Shown here: positions 11,459 through 22,589 of the stretch, one piece after another
Layout of the letters: each line of letters starts with the position of its first letter
Numbering within the stretch: position 1 is the first letter of the stretch
Assembly: GCA_014529385.2 (NCBI GenBank)
Contig: CM043969.1
Location: 15,251,446-15,315,445, forward strand
Reading direction: 5' to 3'
Length of the DNA stretch: 64,000 nt
From: Adiantum capillus-veneris
Taxonomy: Eukaryota > Streptophyta > Polypodiopsida > Polypodiales > Pteridaceae
The notes under the pieces: generated by a model
Told to the model about the DNA's origin: nothing
Database searches by the model: none
What the model saw: the letters and a program-made list of their open reading frames with translations, nothing else
Program-made: the position numbers and the translations under genes

Positions 11459-11760
11459 CAAGTAGAAACTACCACTCTACTTGATACAGAAGCCTAGGAA
11501 AATGTCATTTCCCTTAGCCTATATACACAGCTTAGTCAAGACGTAGAGCTTCAAACAACACAACACGACATGCAGAGCTATATTGACCACCAGATCAAAG
11601 CATTAGGATTGGTAACCTTATTAGTTCAAATCAACCAATATGTCTACCCAGACAGGTTTTATGTGGTAGGAGATCATCAAAACTTACACAAATTATTGCT
11701 AGGACAAGCATGGAAAAGGTGGTACAATGTCCAGATAGATTGGAAGTTTGCTCTTATATG
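11459..11760 (+). pseudogene. Retropepsin-like relic 3' of the integrase
   Basis: The frame reads VETTTLLDTEA, stop, ENVISLSLYTQL and, further on, YPDRFYVV and LLLGQAWKRWYNVQIDW. The pattern hydrophobic-hydrophobic-D-T-x-A, then NVIS, then LLLG about 80 residues later is that of a retroviral aspartic protease. The active site would be DTE instead of DTG, and the TAG stop probably replaces CAG. In ordinary gypsy elements the protease precedes RT; here it follows the integrase end by about 100 bp. It may be an extra domain of this element or the start of a second, fused element. Confidence 0.55.
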
Positions 11761-12025
11761 AATTCAGATTGAAACAGAGAGTGAAATGGTTCCATTAACT
11801 AAAGTATCAGAAACAGGGCCAACAATGGAATAGACAACTGACGAGGGAAAAAAACCCTTGCATATAGGAAGCATGCAATGGATTCCCAAAGAGTTGCCAC
11901 AAAACCAACACTTCAAACAAAGGTGACATCAGCATCATCCGCATCAAAAATGACAAAAAATCTGATGAGACAAATGCAAAACCAAAGAGAAATATGGATA
12001 TCCACACACTAGCTCTGCACAATGC

Positions 12026-12472
12026 ATGCATGGGTCAGGAAGGATGAGATATATGCAAAAGAATCACTCCATATCCATATGTCAGCACAAACTCCGGTAC
12101 CATCTCACACACCCATATAGACCACTCATGCATCTCACACATATATGGGTACCAAAGAAGTTAGTTCAAGCTCAAAAGAGAGAAGAGATTATTTGGATTC
12201 CTAAGTGCATTGTGTCAAAACTTGTTAAAAAGCCAAACCAACACACAAAGCAACCCTTACCAACTCAACAACCAACCAAGTCAAATAAAGCAAGTTATGT
12301 CACGCACAAACAAATCAACCTCGGATATGGCTCCCAGGGGCAGCAGCAAACATCAACTATCAAAACCATAGGCTGGGTAAGAAAATACCAAAAACACAAG
12401 TATGGCGGTCGAAATAGTCCAAGCAAGTTATCAACATGGCAGGTATCGTCGAATTTTTCCAAATGCATATGA
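12026..12472 (+). CDS. Hypothetical frame with repeated W[I/V]PK motif
   Basis: A 148-codon basic frame with HIWVPKKLVQAQKR and IIWIPKCIVSKLVKK. A third copy, QWIPKELPQ, lies just upstream, near 11880, separated by stops. The rest is rich in Gln, Thr and Lys. It may be the tail of the polyprotein containing the relic at 11459-11760, since it follows directly on the same strand. I know of no named domain for it. Confidence 0.3.
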   Translation: MHGSGRMRYMQKNHSISICQHKLRYHLTHPYRPLMHLTHIWVPKKLVQAQKREEIIWIPKCIVSKLVKKPNQHTKQPLPTQQPTKSNKASYVTHKQINLGYGSQGQQQTSTIKTIGWVRKYQKHKYGGRNSPSKLSTWQVSSNFSKCI

Positions 12473-13410
<938 letters not shown>

Positions 13411-13839
13411 GTACGCACGGCATTTGGAGGGTCCATATGCACAGAGCTGGCATCCCCATGAAGAGTGGAGCTAGCGATGAGTGCTATGATGCTTATAGAA
13501 CAACATTTGCATGCATGCCAAATACTAACCCACTCACCAAAAACACGAATTGGGGTACAAGCACCAACTGAACCTCATAAATTACCTCAAGAGTACTCAC
13601 ATCTATCGGATGAACACTGAGAAGTGAAAAGGGAAGTTGTGGCCAGGGACCTCTGCTATGAGCATCATTTATTGAAGTCATATTTATTAAAATACATCAC
13701 TCTCGAAGCAGCTACGAGAAGAGGTTCCTGAACCAGAACTTCCCCACCCACTACTCAAGTGGCTAACAATAGAAAAGAAGAAAGAGCTACTAAGACAACA
13801 TGGAAAGTTCAGTTAATGGGGGAGAATAAGTAGGCAATA

Positions 13840-14458
13840 ACAATGAACTCATTTTCTCCAACCCACCTTTCGATCAACCCAACATATTGCCCAATCATCA
13901 GGAGGAGAAGGTGGGATGACTTCGAGCAACTGCTTATTTCTCACCTTAGCAGGTCTTCCATGAACCAAGAGAGGCACCTTGACTTTCTTATATGAGGAAG
14001 GCTATCAAGAAAATCATTAGCCTAGTACAAGGGAAGCGATGTTAAAGATTTTCTACATGCTCTTTGCATGTATCAACACATTCACAAATACAAAAGCCAA
14101 CGAAGTAAAGTGGACTTCATTCTTGGAGGATATAAAGGAATTATATTCAACTTGAATGATACCCCCAAGATTAAGGTAATATATGACATGTTTTCCAAAA
14201 TCATGTTCCTCCCAAGCCACTACATGCAGACCTTTAAGGAGGCTTTCTATACGGGATATTTTGAAATGGATTCCCCAATCTTTATGCCAATCTACAAGCA
14301 TCTTTGGCTCAGATTTGTGACCTACACCCTCTATGAACAAGAAAACCCTTTGACAAGAATCTACAAACCACAAGAGGAGGATTAGGTGCAACAAATTATG
14401 TTGGCATTCCAGCAATATGCTGATGAACAGAAACAAAGAAAGCCCCTGCTCAAAGAGT
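13840..14458 (+). pseudogene. Unidentified coding-like region before the 3' LTR
   Basis: An open stretch at 14068-14385 (106 codons, beginning MYQHIHKYKSQRSKVDF) and broken frames on either side read in the same direction as the element and end just before its purine tract. Athila elements carry an env-like gene in this position, but I see neither a membrane segment nor any motif that would support that here. Confidence 0.25.
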
Positions 14459-14488
14459 GAAGTCTTGGCAGGGATGATAAGAAGCCGG

Positions 14489-14501
14489 CGGGAGGGGGGA
14501 G
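14489..14501 (+). other. Athila-like polypurine tract
   Basis: CGGGAGGGGGGAG immediately precedes the LTR start TGTTGGAGC, fixing the inner edge of the 3' LTR. Confidence 0.85.
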
Positions 14502-15433
14502 TGTTGGAGCAAGGAACTCAATCCCGCCAATTTGGACGGCTCTGCAAAAATTTCATCCACTTAATAATTTTATTTTTTGCCTAAGCCAGCATTGTGATTC
14601 CTGAACACACAAGAATCTGATTGTCTCCAAATAGTTTTGTACTTAATGAGAGACTAGATACCCTAGTCCACCCCATTTTTGAATTAATTATCCCTTTGTA
14701 TTCAAATACCCAATCTTTAACCTTGGATATATAAGCCAGAAATTGTGATTATTAGAGGATCTGATAACCTTTTGAGCTCACATAGTAAAGAGTACGCCTA
14801 CACTTGCGTGCTCAATACTCTTTATACAGGTAAGCATTGCTAATGAAACTTCATGTGTTGCTTCCTCATACTATTGGCATCGTGTGCATGCTCGATGTTC
14901 TATGTTTGAGTGTGTGCACGCGTGACACAATGAGCGGTTTTAATTATAGGTCACCTAGTGTGTTTATTTGCTTGTTTTAAGTTGTTAATGGTGTGAAACT
15001 AAGCATGGATAGAGCTAAGTAGGCCTTAGGATCAGCCAAATGACCCTTCATTCTTCATTTTTGGTGAAGGTAAGAGGTGGAAACAATTGCGGTTGCTCAC
15101 TTACTCGACAATGACTTTTGCAAGTTTTCTTGTTGAAAATCTATTGCCTATAACCTGGAGATCCCTAATCTAAATTTTCATGTCATTTGGAGTTCATTTG
15201 ACACCTCTACAACCATTAGAGCGAAAGATAGACCGCATGGGAGACTTAAGCATTTTCCCCTTTAGTTGCTTCTTGGCTTGATAGTGACACCTTTCTCCTC
15301 AATGCATTGCCATTGGGTATTGCGTTCGACATTTCATGAACTAGTTGGGTGAGCTATGTCCTCAGATTGACATATTTATGTTGGTTTGAGTTCTCACTAG
15401 GCTACTCCGTCCGATCACGATGGTCTACCAACA
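14502..15433 (+). repeat. Athila-like 3' LTR, full length
   Basis: 932 bp with perfect inverted termini TGTTGG and CCAACA. U3 occupies about 14502-14760; from 14764 it aligns with the truncated 5' LTR. Confidence 0.85.
14728..14735 (+). promoter_or_regulatory. LTR TATA box
   Basis: TATATAAG in the U3 of the 3' LTR. The first base shared with the 5' LTR (14764) lies 36 bp downstream, at the expected transcription start. Confidence 0.6.
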
Positions 15434-15492
15434 CTATATTTCAAAGCACAATAAGCATATATCTCCTACATTGTCATCAGCAAGGATTGCAA

Positions 15493-15615
15493 TGAAAGGG
15501 CGGTGGTAATGCGTGTGCTAGTCTCCACCCAGTCGTGCTATCTTATAGCCTCCCCCTAGCGTACACAATGTCCGGCCATGCTGGTGGCCTTGCCCATAGG
15601 ACCCATGTCCTTACA
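15493..15615 (-). repeat. gypsy-1 3' LTR
   Basis: 123 bp, about 93% identical by eye to 26975-27097. Unusually short for a gypsy LTR. Confidence 0.92.
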
Positions 15616-15618
15616 TTA

Positions 15619-15644
15619 CCCCCCCCCCCCCCCCCCCCCCCCCC
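15619..15644 (-). other. gypsy-1 polypurine tract expanded to 26 G
   Basis: A run of 26 C on the plus strand directly inside the LTR, read as poly-G on the element strand. In both LARDs the homologous tract is only 6 G long, so it has expanded here. Confidence 0.85.
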
Positions 15645-17090
15645 TCTCAGAATCGTTTTCGTCCTCGAAAAAAAACGTAGGAAAGCGTTTCTTAAGTGTG
15701 GAGACATTCTCCCATGTAGAACCTTCTTCAGGTCTATCTAGCCATTTTACCAACACCTGTCGTTTGACATGATGTCTGGTGCGAAGCACATGAGAATCCA
15801 AAATCTTTTCGGGCTCATGAGGAATGCTTGGCGGTTCGATAAGATCAACTAACACACCTTTGTCAATGACGTTATCATTCTGTCCTAGCTGTTTTTGTAA
15901 ACGGCTAACATGAAAAACAGGATGAACTTGTGAGTGCTCTGGGAGAGCTAACTTTTAGGCCACTTGACCTATACGTTTGAGAATGGTAAACGGTCCACAA
16001 TAGCATGGTGAAAGTTTAGCAACTTTTTCCGTCTTCACTTTCTGAATGCTCTGAAACTTTGAGGAAAACCTTGTCTCCTTCTTTGAAAGTAGCAAGACGA
16101 TGATGCTCATCTGCGCACTTCTTATATCCATCTTGTGCTTGCTTAACATTCTGTTGAGCAACTCGAATCATGTCAAAATGGTTTTGGAGAAAATCCTTCG
16201 CTTGTTGTATCTTCTCCTTAGCCAACCCCGCTGTAATGGGTGATCTAGGTTGAAATCCATATAAAAGCATAAATGGACTAAACCCTGTAGTCACATGCTT
16301 TGAACTATTATAAGAAAATTCCAATATAGGTAAGTAGTCTTCCCAATTGGTTTGCTTCTTGCTAACGTACGCTCGTAGCATATCCTCTAGCACTTGATTA
16401 ACTCTTTCTATTTGACCATCCGTTTCTAGATGATCAGCCGTACTTAGATTAAGTTTAGTTTCCAACTTTTGGAACGCAGCTCTCCAAAAGTGATTATCGA
16501 ACTTTCGATCTCTGTCACTAATGATACTAGCTAGAAGACCGTAGAGTTTATATATATGCTTTATAAATAGACGTGCTAATTCCGATGTCTTAATCGTAGT
16601 ATTAGTGGGAATGAATCGACCCATATTTGTGAGATGGTCTACAATTAACCAAATGGCATCATGGCCACGATTTGTAGTCGGTAGTCCTACTACAAAATCC
16701 ATAGAGATTCTCTCCCACTTACCTTATGGAATCTCTAAAGGATGTAAAAGGCCACCTACCTTGAGGTGCTCTGCCTTATTAACTTGGCACTATGGGAAGT
16801 TTAGTACGTACTCTTGAACATCATGATGTAAACCCGACCAATAAAATTGCCCTCGAACTAAGACATACGTCTTACGAATACCTGGATGACCAGCACTTGG
16901 ACTATCGTGACACTCAAATAAGATTTGGCGCCTAGTGTCTGAGTCCTTTGGCACACATAATCTACCTTTGTGGAGTAAGTATCCATCATCATTAGAAAAA
17001 TTCTTCCATCGCTTAAGCTCTTCCTGAGTAGGGGTGGAGCTTTGTGTGTTGGGTTTCTATCTGCGCGTGCAGAGACTTGTTGATCCGGCT
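15645..17090 (-). pseudogene. gypsy-1 pol 3' part: integrase and chromodomain
   Basis: It catalyses cDNA integration; the chromodomain guides it to modified histones. Reading the minus strand from about 17030: the integrase zinc region HDSPSAGHPGIRKT, with a stop where the first Cys of the CxxC pair is expected; the catalytic core (16702-16016) with all three acidic residues, in WLIVDHLT, IISDRDRKF and DGQIERVNQ; a frameshift near 16030; PCYCGPFTILKRIGQVA; then the chromodomain (about 15800-15660) with EPEKILDSHV, VLVKWLDRPEEGSTWENV and the terminal FFFEDENDSERG, after which the frame runs into the G tract. The integrase core is the best preserved part. The upstream half of the same gene lies beyond LARD-1, at 22590-26240. 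Confidence 0.88.
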
Positions 17091-17107
17091 GTTCAGAGAC
17101 ATGTGAG

Positions 17108-17249
17108 TGAAAGGACAGGGGAACTGAACATGCTCATCACCACCCAGCCATGCCCTATATAGGCCCTTGACCTTCTAAATATAGGGACCCCCTTGACTGC
17201 ATGTCCGTCCTGGCCCTTGGCCCGGACAGGTCCTACCATTGTCCTGACA
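17108..17249 (-). repeat. LARD-1 3' LTR
   Basis: 142 bp, TGAAAGGACAGG to CATTGTCCTGACA on the plus strand. It holds CCCTATATAGG, a probable TATA element. Its terminus TGAAAGG is shared with the gypsy-1 LTR, though the rest differs. Confidence 0.92.
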
Positions 17250-17290
17250 TTACTCCCCCCTTGGAGATGCGTTTTCGTCCACGAAAACAC
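17250..17290 (-). other. LARD-1 purine tract and pol-tail remnant
   Basis: The minus strand reads FVDEN (near 17275) and then AAGGGGGGAGTAA before the LTR. The same arrangement, FEDENDSERG followed by poly-G, ends the gypsy-1 pol, and LARD-2 keeps CVFEDENASRRGE. Confidence 0.7.
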
Positions 17291-20250
17291 AAGTGATGGT
17301 ATCTTCATAAGAGCACTAATGTTTTCTACCATAACATCCCACATGGATCCAACGGTTCATTTGAGCGGAACCTGGTTCAGTAGGAGGTTCAATGAAACCA
17401 AGAGTAACATCTTGATTTTCTACATTGTTGTCCATTTGTAACCATCTGATGGTACCGGTTCCTATCCAAACATAGTGTGTAGACTCCATTTAGAACTCTC
17501 ATGAGCATGGTAAATGAATTTATCACAACATAGGTGTACCAAAAAGAGTACCTCTTGTCACTTTCCATGAAAGTAACTTGCTGACATAACTCATCAGCCA
17601 ATTTTAAGTCCTTGACTTGGCCCTCTTCTTCATCATCAGTAAACAACCCCACTCTAACGAGTGTTCAAGGTTGAGAACCTGAGTTATACATGAAGAGACT
17701 ACCTAGTCGCAACATGCGTTAACTGATAGTAAGTAAACTCCAAAAAGAACAATAAATGCTTATGAATCTAATGTACGCACTTTGCATATCCTTTAGCCCA
17801 AGATTACACTTTGCAATCTGTCAATCCCCTTGGATACTGACAGTACTGAGGTGTTTTTCCCCCACGGTTTACAAACAGTCTTCCCAGATTGCTGGTAAAC
17901 GGGAAATCACAATAGCGTATAACATTGTTGAGGAATCAACAAGTACAGAATAACCGTCGTGGTTAACTTAAAAAAATCCACAAACACCCAAACTGAGCCA
18001 TGACCTCTATTGGTGATTAGTAGACTCAAAGGTAATCTCATAGAGATAGTGCACATAAAGTGCAAAATGCTTCATAAGCAACAACTTGAGGAATATGCAT
18101 GCCGTGTCAAATCAGCCTTTGCTAAACACTAGGGCCCATAACACCTAGTGTGCATGCATTTAGCAAAAAACAGATCCGAACCTGTATTTCCATGGTAATT
18201 CTTGCCAATACTTATGGCAAATGTGATGCGCCTAGCACACATTAACATGAATGTAAATAGTTCTGAAAAGAAACTAAATACTTTCATTTGCAATCTTTTG
18301 CAAGCTTTGCTTAAATGTCTGAACCATAATAGAAGGTGAAACAGTGATCACTTCTAGATACAAACAATGAAACTTTTTCATTTGCTATATGTATAAACAA
18401 CCATCTGTAATGTTGTTTAGCAATACTTGTACCTTAAAAAGTCATTCTAAGTATCCAACAATTTTTGGCCACCAAATTGCTCCTGATACATTGTGCTAAA
18501 AATGGTCTAGAAAACAGATGTGACCAGCACTTAGGGACTTTGTCGTTACACATATTTGAAATAGGGGGCGCCAGTGTCAGTCCCAGAGACTCATATTCGC
18601 CACATGTGGAATATGTCTCAACTAAGGATGTATGAAAAGAACATCCTACAAGTACAAGATGTACTTGTGTGTAGAGGTAGCTATAACACTTTACGACAAG
18701 ATTGAGAGGGACCCTCATTCATTGCTCCACAGTGGCTAAACCGAACTCCTTGAGTTCCTAGACCATGTTGTATCCCATGTGACAACATGTGCCAAATTGA
18801 ACCCTACAAGTAGGTTCGTAACAGCATAAGGCAGAAAGATAGATTGGATACTTGGCCCAAAATACTTTGTGCCAACATGCCCTTGGCATGACTCTGTAAC
18901 ATTCAAGCGTACTTATACGTCTTGAAAAACCAAGCGTACTTATACGTCTTGACTCTGTAACATTCAAGCGTACTTATACGTCTTGAAAAACCAAGCAAAG
19001 CATACTAAAAAATGGAATAACACCAAATCAATAGATGCATACCTGGAGATTTGAACGTAATGTTCACTTACCCGTATTCAAATGGAGAGGAGCACATCTC
19101 CTACCTGAAAAAACAAACAACATTGCACTGGGAAGCATGGGTGTTACCTTTGCAATCCAAGCTCTTGGATTAGAATCTACATAGTCAAACCCCTTGATAA
19201 GACTCTTTGTAGAAACTGCTCAACTAGCAGATAATAGTAACCAACATAGTCAACCGTGTACAGGTTGATTGGAATGAACTTGAAAAGTGTGTTCGTCTGC
19301 TACTGCGTGGTAGATTGCGGAATTCTTTCCTTGAAAGTATAACTGGGATATATCAACGGTGATCTGCAATGCATATCAAACTGTGATCCTTAATGCCTAT
19401 GGGGTGATGTAGCAATCACCCGCCGGGTCTTACCCCAAAACAGTATGTCCATAGACACTCTGTAGTGCTATAGAGAGAGCAGGAGATCCACACAAGTGAA
19501 CTGCCAAGCTCTTATGGACAGCCATGCTGTCGCAACTGATTTCTGTATCTATACCGTTTCTTATAGAGATCAGCTGCTGTGAGTTGATGATTATAAAAAA
19601 TGAAACTTGAGTGTCACACTGAAAACATGTAGTGCAAAGATGAGATCTTAAACATCCGTAATGACAAGACTCTTGCTTGTCCATTAACGTCGATGTGTAC
19701 TTCCTTGGGTAGATCTTGAAAAAAATCCCCCAAAGAATGCCAATAGTTGGGTCTTACCCTTGGCTTGACAATGGCTCTTAGCCTGTTTGGATCATAGCCC
19801 TTAAGCAAAATAGGGTGTGATTGACTAACCGATGAAGACTAATTTGAGTAGCATCTTAGCCACGTACTAGCTGTGAGTTAGAGCACCTTGGCGCAAGCTG
19901 ACTCACGAGAAAAACATGTATGAAAAGCTTCTTAGAAGATTTTCAATTTGTCCTTAGAGAGAGAGATAGAGAACGAAAAGAAGAGCATGCTGGCTGAGGA
20001 ACTTTCCTTAAGTTTTCAGAGTGGGTGCCCAAGCTATGTGTTCTTACGCATCTTATGCCCGACTTGCAGCTTATTGTATAAGCATTCCCCAGTTTTTCGG
20101 TATGACTGTCTCATCAAGAGAGGTAATAGAAAAACACAAAACGGAGTCCGATCCACCGGCCTTGCCGGGGTCGTGATTGTCCTTGACAGAGTTGCAAGTG
20201 TGATAGCGGAAGTGGAATGCAGGAAGCGGTAGAATTGAATCCATCGCCCT
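17291..20250 (-). other. LARD core shared with LARD-2, no open frame
   Basis: About 3 kb colinear with 43590-46640. Matching blocks include ACACTAGGGCCCATAACACC (18129), TTTTTGGCCACCAAATTG (18468), ATGTTGTATCCCATGTGACA (near 18764), TAGATGCATACCTGGAGATT (near 19032) and CTCATCAAGAGAGGTAATAG (near 20111). The offset between the two copies stays within about 26.28-26.42 kb. Neither copy keeps a frame across the blocks. Confidence 0.8.
18891..19012. repeat. 61-bp tandem duplication in LARD-1
   Basis: Two copies of a unit starting ACTCTGTAACATTCAAGCG (18891, 18952). A shorter string, AAGCGTACTTATACGTCTTG, occurs three times. LARD-2 has a single diverged copy near 45257. Confidence 0.9.
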
Positions 20251-22317
20251 AGCATGCCTTACATGCAGAATTGTAAGCCCTTGTGGAGAATGGTGGCCTC
20301 CAGTGTGAGAACCAAAACTATAAGTGCCTTGGACAATTTAGACTGGTAGGGATTCTTTAGTGCCTTGCACAGTTTTTAGATTGGTAGGGATGCAGTGAGC
20401 TGTGATTCCCTATTTGGCCAGTTCCCTGAATCCTTGTTTCATATAAAATTGCCAGAGCACTTTGATTTGCAGAACGACAGTATTTGCCAAGTAAAGTGTA
20501 AACAGGAAAAAACTTAAACTTGGCTAACCTGGTCGTTGCGGTAACCAGTTGTCATGAAATGTGGAAGGAAAAAATCGTTCCAAAATGGCTTATAGCCATA
20601 TCTGCACAGATGCCATCGTATATCCTATACACCTGTCTGGTACATAATGAAATAACCTGCAATATGAATTAACCTGCAAACACATTGCCTATTTTTTCAC
20701 AATTTTGTATGGTCAAACCATATGCCAAACGTGCGAAGTCTCAATACGAAATTGAGCAATTGTAAAAGCCGTGCTTCACAGAAATACTTCTATGCTTATA
20801 GCGTAGAGATATGCTTGCCAATTTACAGAGCAAAAGAAAGTCAACGGTGTTGATCATTTACTGATAATCGACCTTGTTGAATTGGCCCCATGTACTGAAA
20901 AGCAGAAAAACTTGCAAAATAAGTACTGTGTACCTGCTTGTCTTGATTTTGGTTATCCTTGACCTGATAGATATGTCTCAATTGACGGATCCTCTGGAAA
21001 ACTTTGTCGAGGAACCATATCTGAGCAACAATGAAGATCTAGAATGCGACAGAGAGAAACCCCTATCGACTTCTCAAGCTGGAACGGGGACTTTTCCCGT
21101 CTCGAATGCGGTTCCTAGCCTTGGCATTTGTTACAAATTCAAGATGGGGACTTTCCCATCTTGATTTCAGCTCATGGCCTTTGCATGGCTTTCCCTTCTT
21201 GATTGCATGTAGCTGCCTCTGGCGATGTGCACCCATTGCCATGCTGTTTGGGTTGGACATGCGGTTTGGAGAACAATGCCCTTGTCGCATAACTTGATCG
21301 GACAAGTCACAGGGCCTGCATTGCTTGCCTTTGTTTCCAGGAAACCTTGTCTACAAGCGTTAGCTATAATTTGAGGGATTTAAAGAAGAGAAACTAAAAG
21401 AAGTTACCTCATCCTCAAGTCCTCGCTCGTGGCCCGCGACCTTGTCAACTGGAGGACACTTTAACATGTACTCCCTGATAATTTCCATACTATAAAGCAT
21501 AAAACATTTACATCAATAGCACAAACAAAGCCTACCTGAGCTGTTGGCTTCCCCAAATCTGATCTTCCTTTTTTGTAAACAAAAAAGATTAAGCTGTCAG
21601 GCCAGTTCACACGGTAACTTCTTCAAGCAGTCACATGATGAAGCTTTGAGATCGTAAGTGGGGCTCCTTTGCGGATACCTGTGGGCACCGTAGCGGAGAA
21701 CCATATCCGCTACCATACCTGGGATAATCACAGCGTGGAACCATGTCCGCTACTAGCTCGGATGTTCCATACTTTATGTAATGTGCCTGCAATTGATGAG
21801 ACACCGTCAACAAGTGTAGCATGCCAACATGGATGCATTCTCAGATTTTTGCAGAAAATCTGAGAGCCCAAGACGGTGGCCCTTGGCCCGCATGATGCCA
21901 TGCAACAAGCATGGGTGTTTGGTTCATCCATGGGGTGCAGCCTTGCATAGCATGGGCTGCAGCCCTTAGCAAAAGTGGGTGCCCAAAATAGGACGCCCAA
22001 CCTTGGATTCCAAAAATAAATAAAATTTAACGTATAATTTTACCGCGTTGCACAGAGCCGTCGACGAGCTGCTGTAAACCGGTGATGGTGCCCTCCATGG
22101 GGTCTTCCTTGCGGGCGAGCCTGTGATGTCCTGGCGCCGCCAAGGCAACTCCATCAAGCCTATCAAGGACCGTTTTCCCGCCGGGCAATTCCATCCACTG
22201 TGTGTGTGCAAGCGGTGCTTCCCGCGGCCTTGTGTGTTCTTCTTTCCCGGCCTCGACTGCTAAGGGATCCTACCCATGGCTTGGATCGGCCTCTTGCTCG
22301 CCATGGAAACTCTCATG

Positions 22318-22393
<76 letters not shown>

Positions 22394-22428
22394 CTTCCCC
22401 TTCTTCCATAGCTCTCACCTCCCTCCCT
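20251..22428 (-). other. LARD-1 5' part, no gene recognised
   Basis: Lies between the primer site and the shared core. Short frames (for example 21966-22211) have no known motif. A (GA)n tract at 22321-22391 sits about 40 bp from the primer site. Confidence 0.6.
22321..22391. repeat. (GA)n microsatellite in the LARD-1 leader
   Basis: About 70 bp of GA dinucleotides. The long Arg-Glu and Ser-Leu frames across it are artefacts. Confidence 0.97.
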
Positions 22429-22442
22429 GAGCTCTGATACCA
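22429..22442 (-). other. LARD-1 primer binding site, tRNA-iMet type
   Basis: The minus strand reads TGGTATCAGAGCTC one base inside the 5' LTR, an exact match to the usual site. Confidence 0.92.
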
Positions 22443-22443
22443 G

Positions 22444-22584
22444 TGAAAGGGCAGGGAACTGAACATGCTCATCACCACCCATCCATGCCCTATATAGGCC
22501 CTTGGCCTTCTCAATATAGGGACCCCCTTGACTGCATGTCCGTCCTGGTCCTTGGCCCGGACAGGTCCTACCATTGTCCTGACA
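22444..22584 (-). repeat. LARD-1 5' LTR
   Basis: 141 bp, partner of 17108-17249, followed by the target duplication GTGAG (22585-22589). Confidence 0.92.
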
Positions 22585-22589
22585 GTGAG

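Larger units (their letters stand above)
17108..22584 (-). mobile_element. LARD-1: complete non-coding LTR retrotransposon nested in gypsy-1
   Basis: LTRs of 142 bp (17108-17249) and 141 bp (22444-22584) with TG and CA ends, differing at 5 bases and one indel; perfect target duplication GTGAG (17103-17107, 22585-22589); tRNA-iMet primer site TGGTATCAGAGCTC (minus, 22429-22442); purine tract at 17255-17262. The 5.2-kb interior holds no frame longer than about 120 codons, and those include a dinucleotide-repeat artefact. The only coding trace is the pol tail just before the purine tract. It interrupts gypsy-1 between RNase H and integrase. It shares a colinear core with LARD-2 (43404-46700). 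Confidence 0.93.

Noticed and set aside
13840-14458. Env-like gene of an Athila element
   Set aside because: The position fits, but I see no signal peptide, transmembrane segment or motif, so I left it as unidentified.
15535-15855. Proline-rich plus-strand frames and a Gly-rich minus-strand tail
   Set aside because: The prolines and glycines come from the 26-base C/G homopolymer. Only the minus-strand chromodomain upstream of the tract is real.
22200-22482. Open frames rich in Arg-Glu or Ser-Leu
   Set aside because: They translate a (GA)n microsatellite in several frames and have no other support. The same applies at 33185-33671 and 37830-38102.
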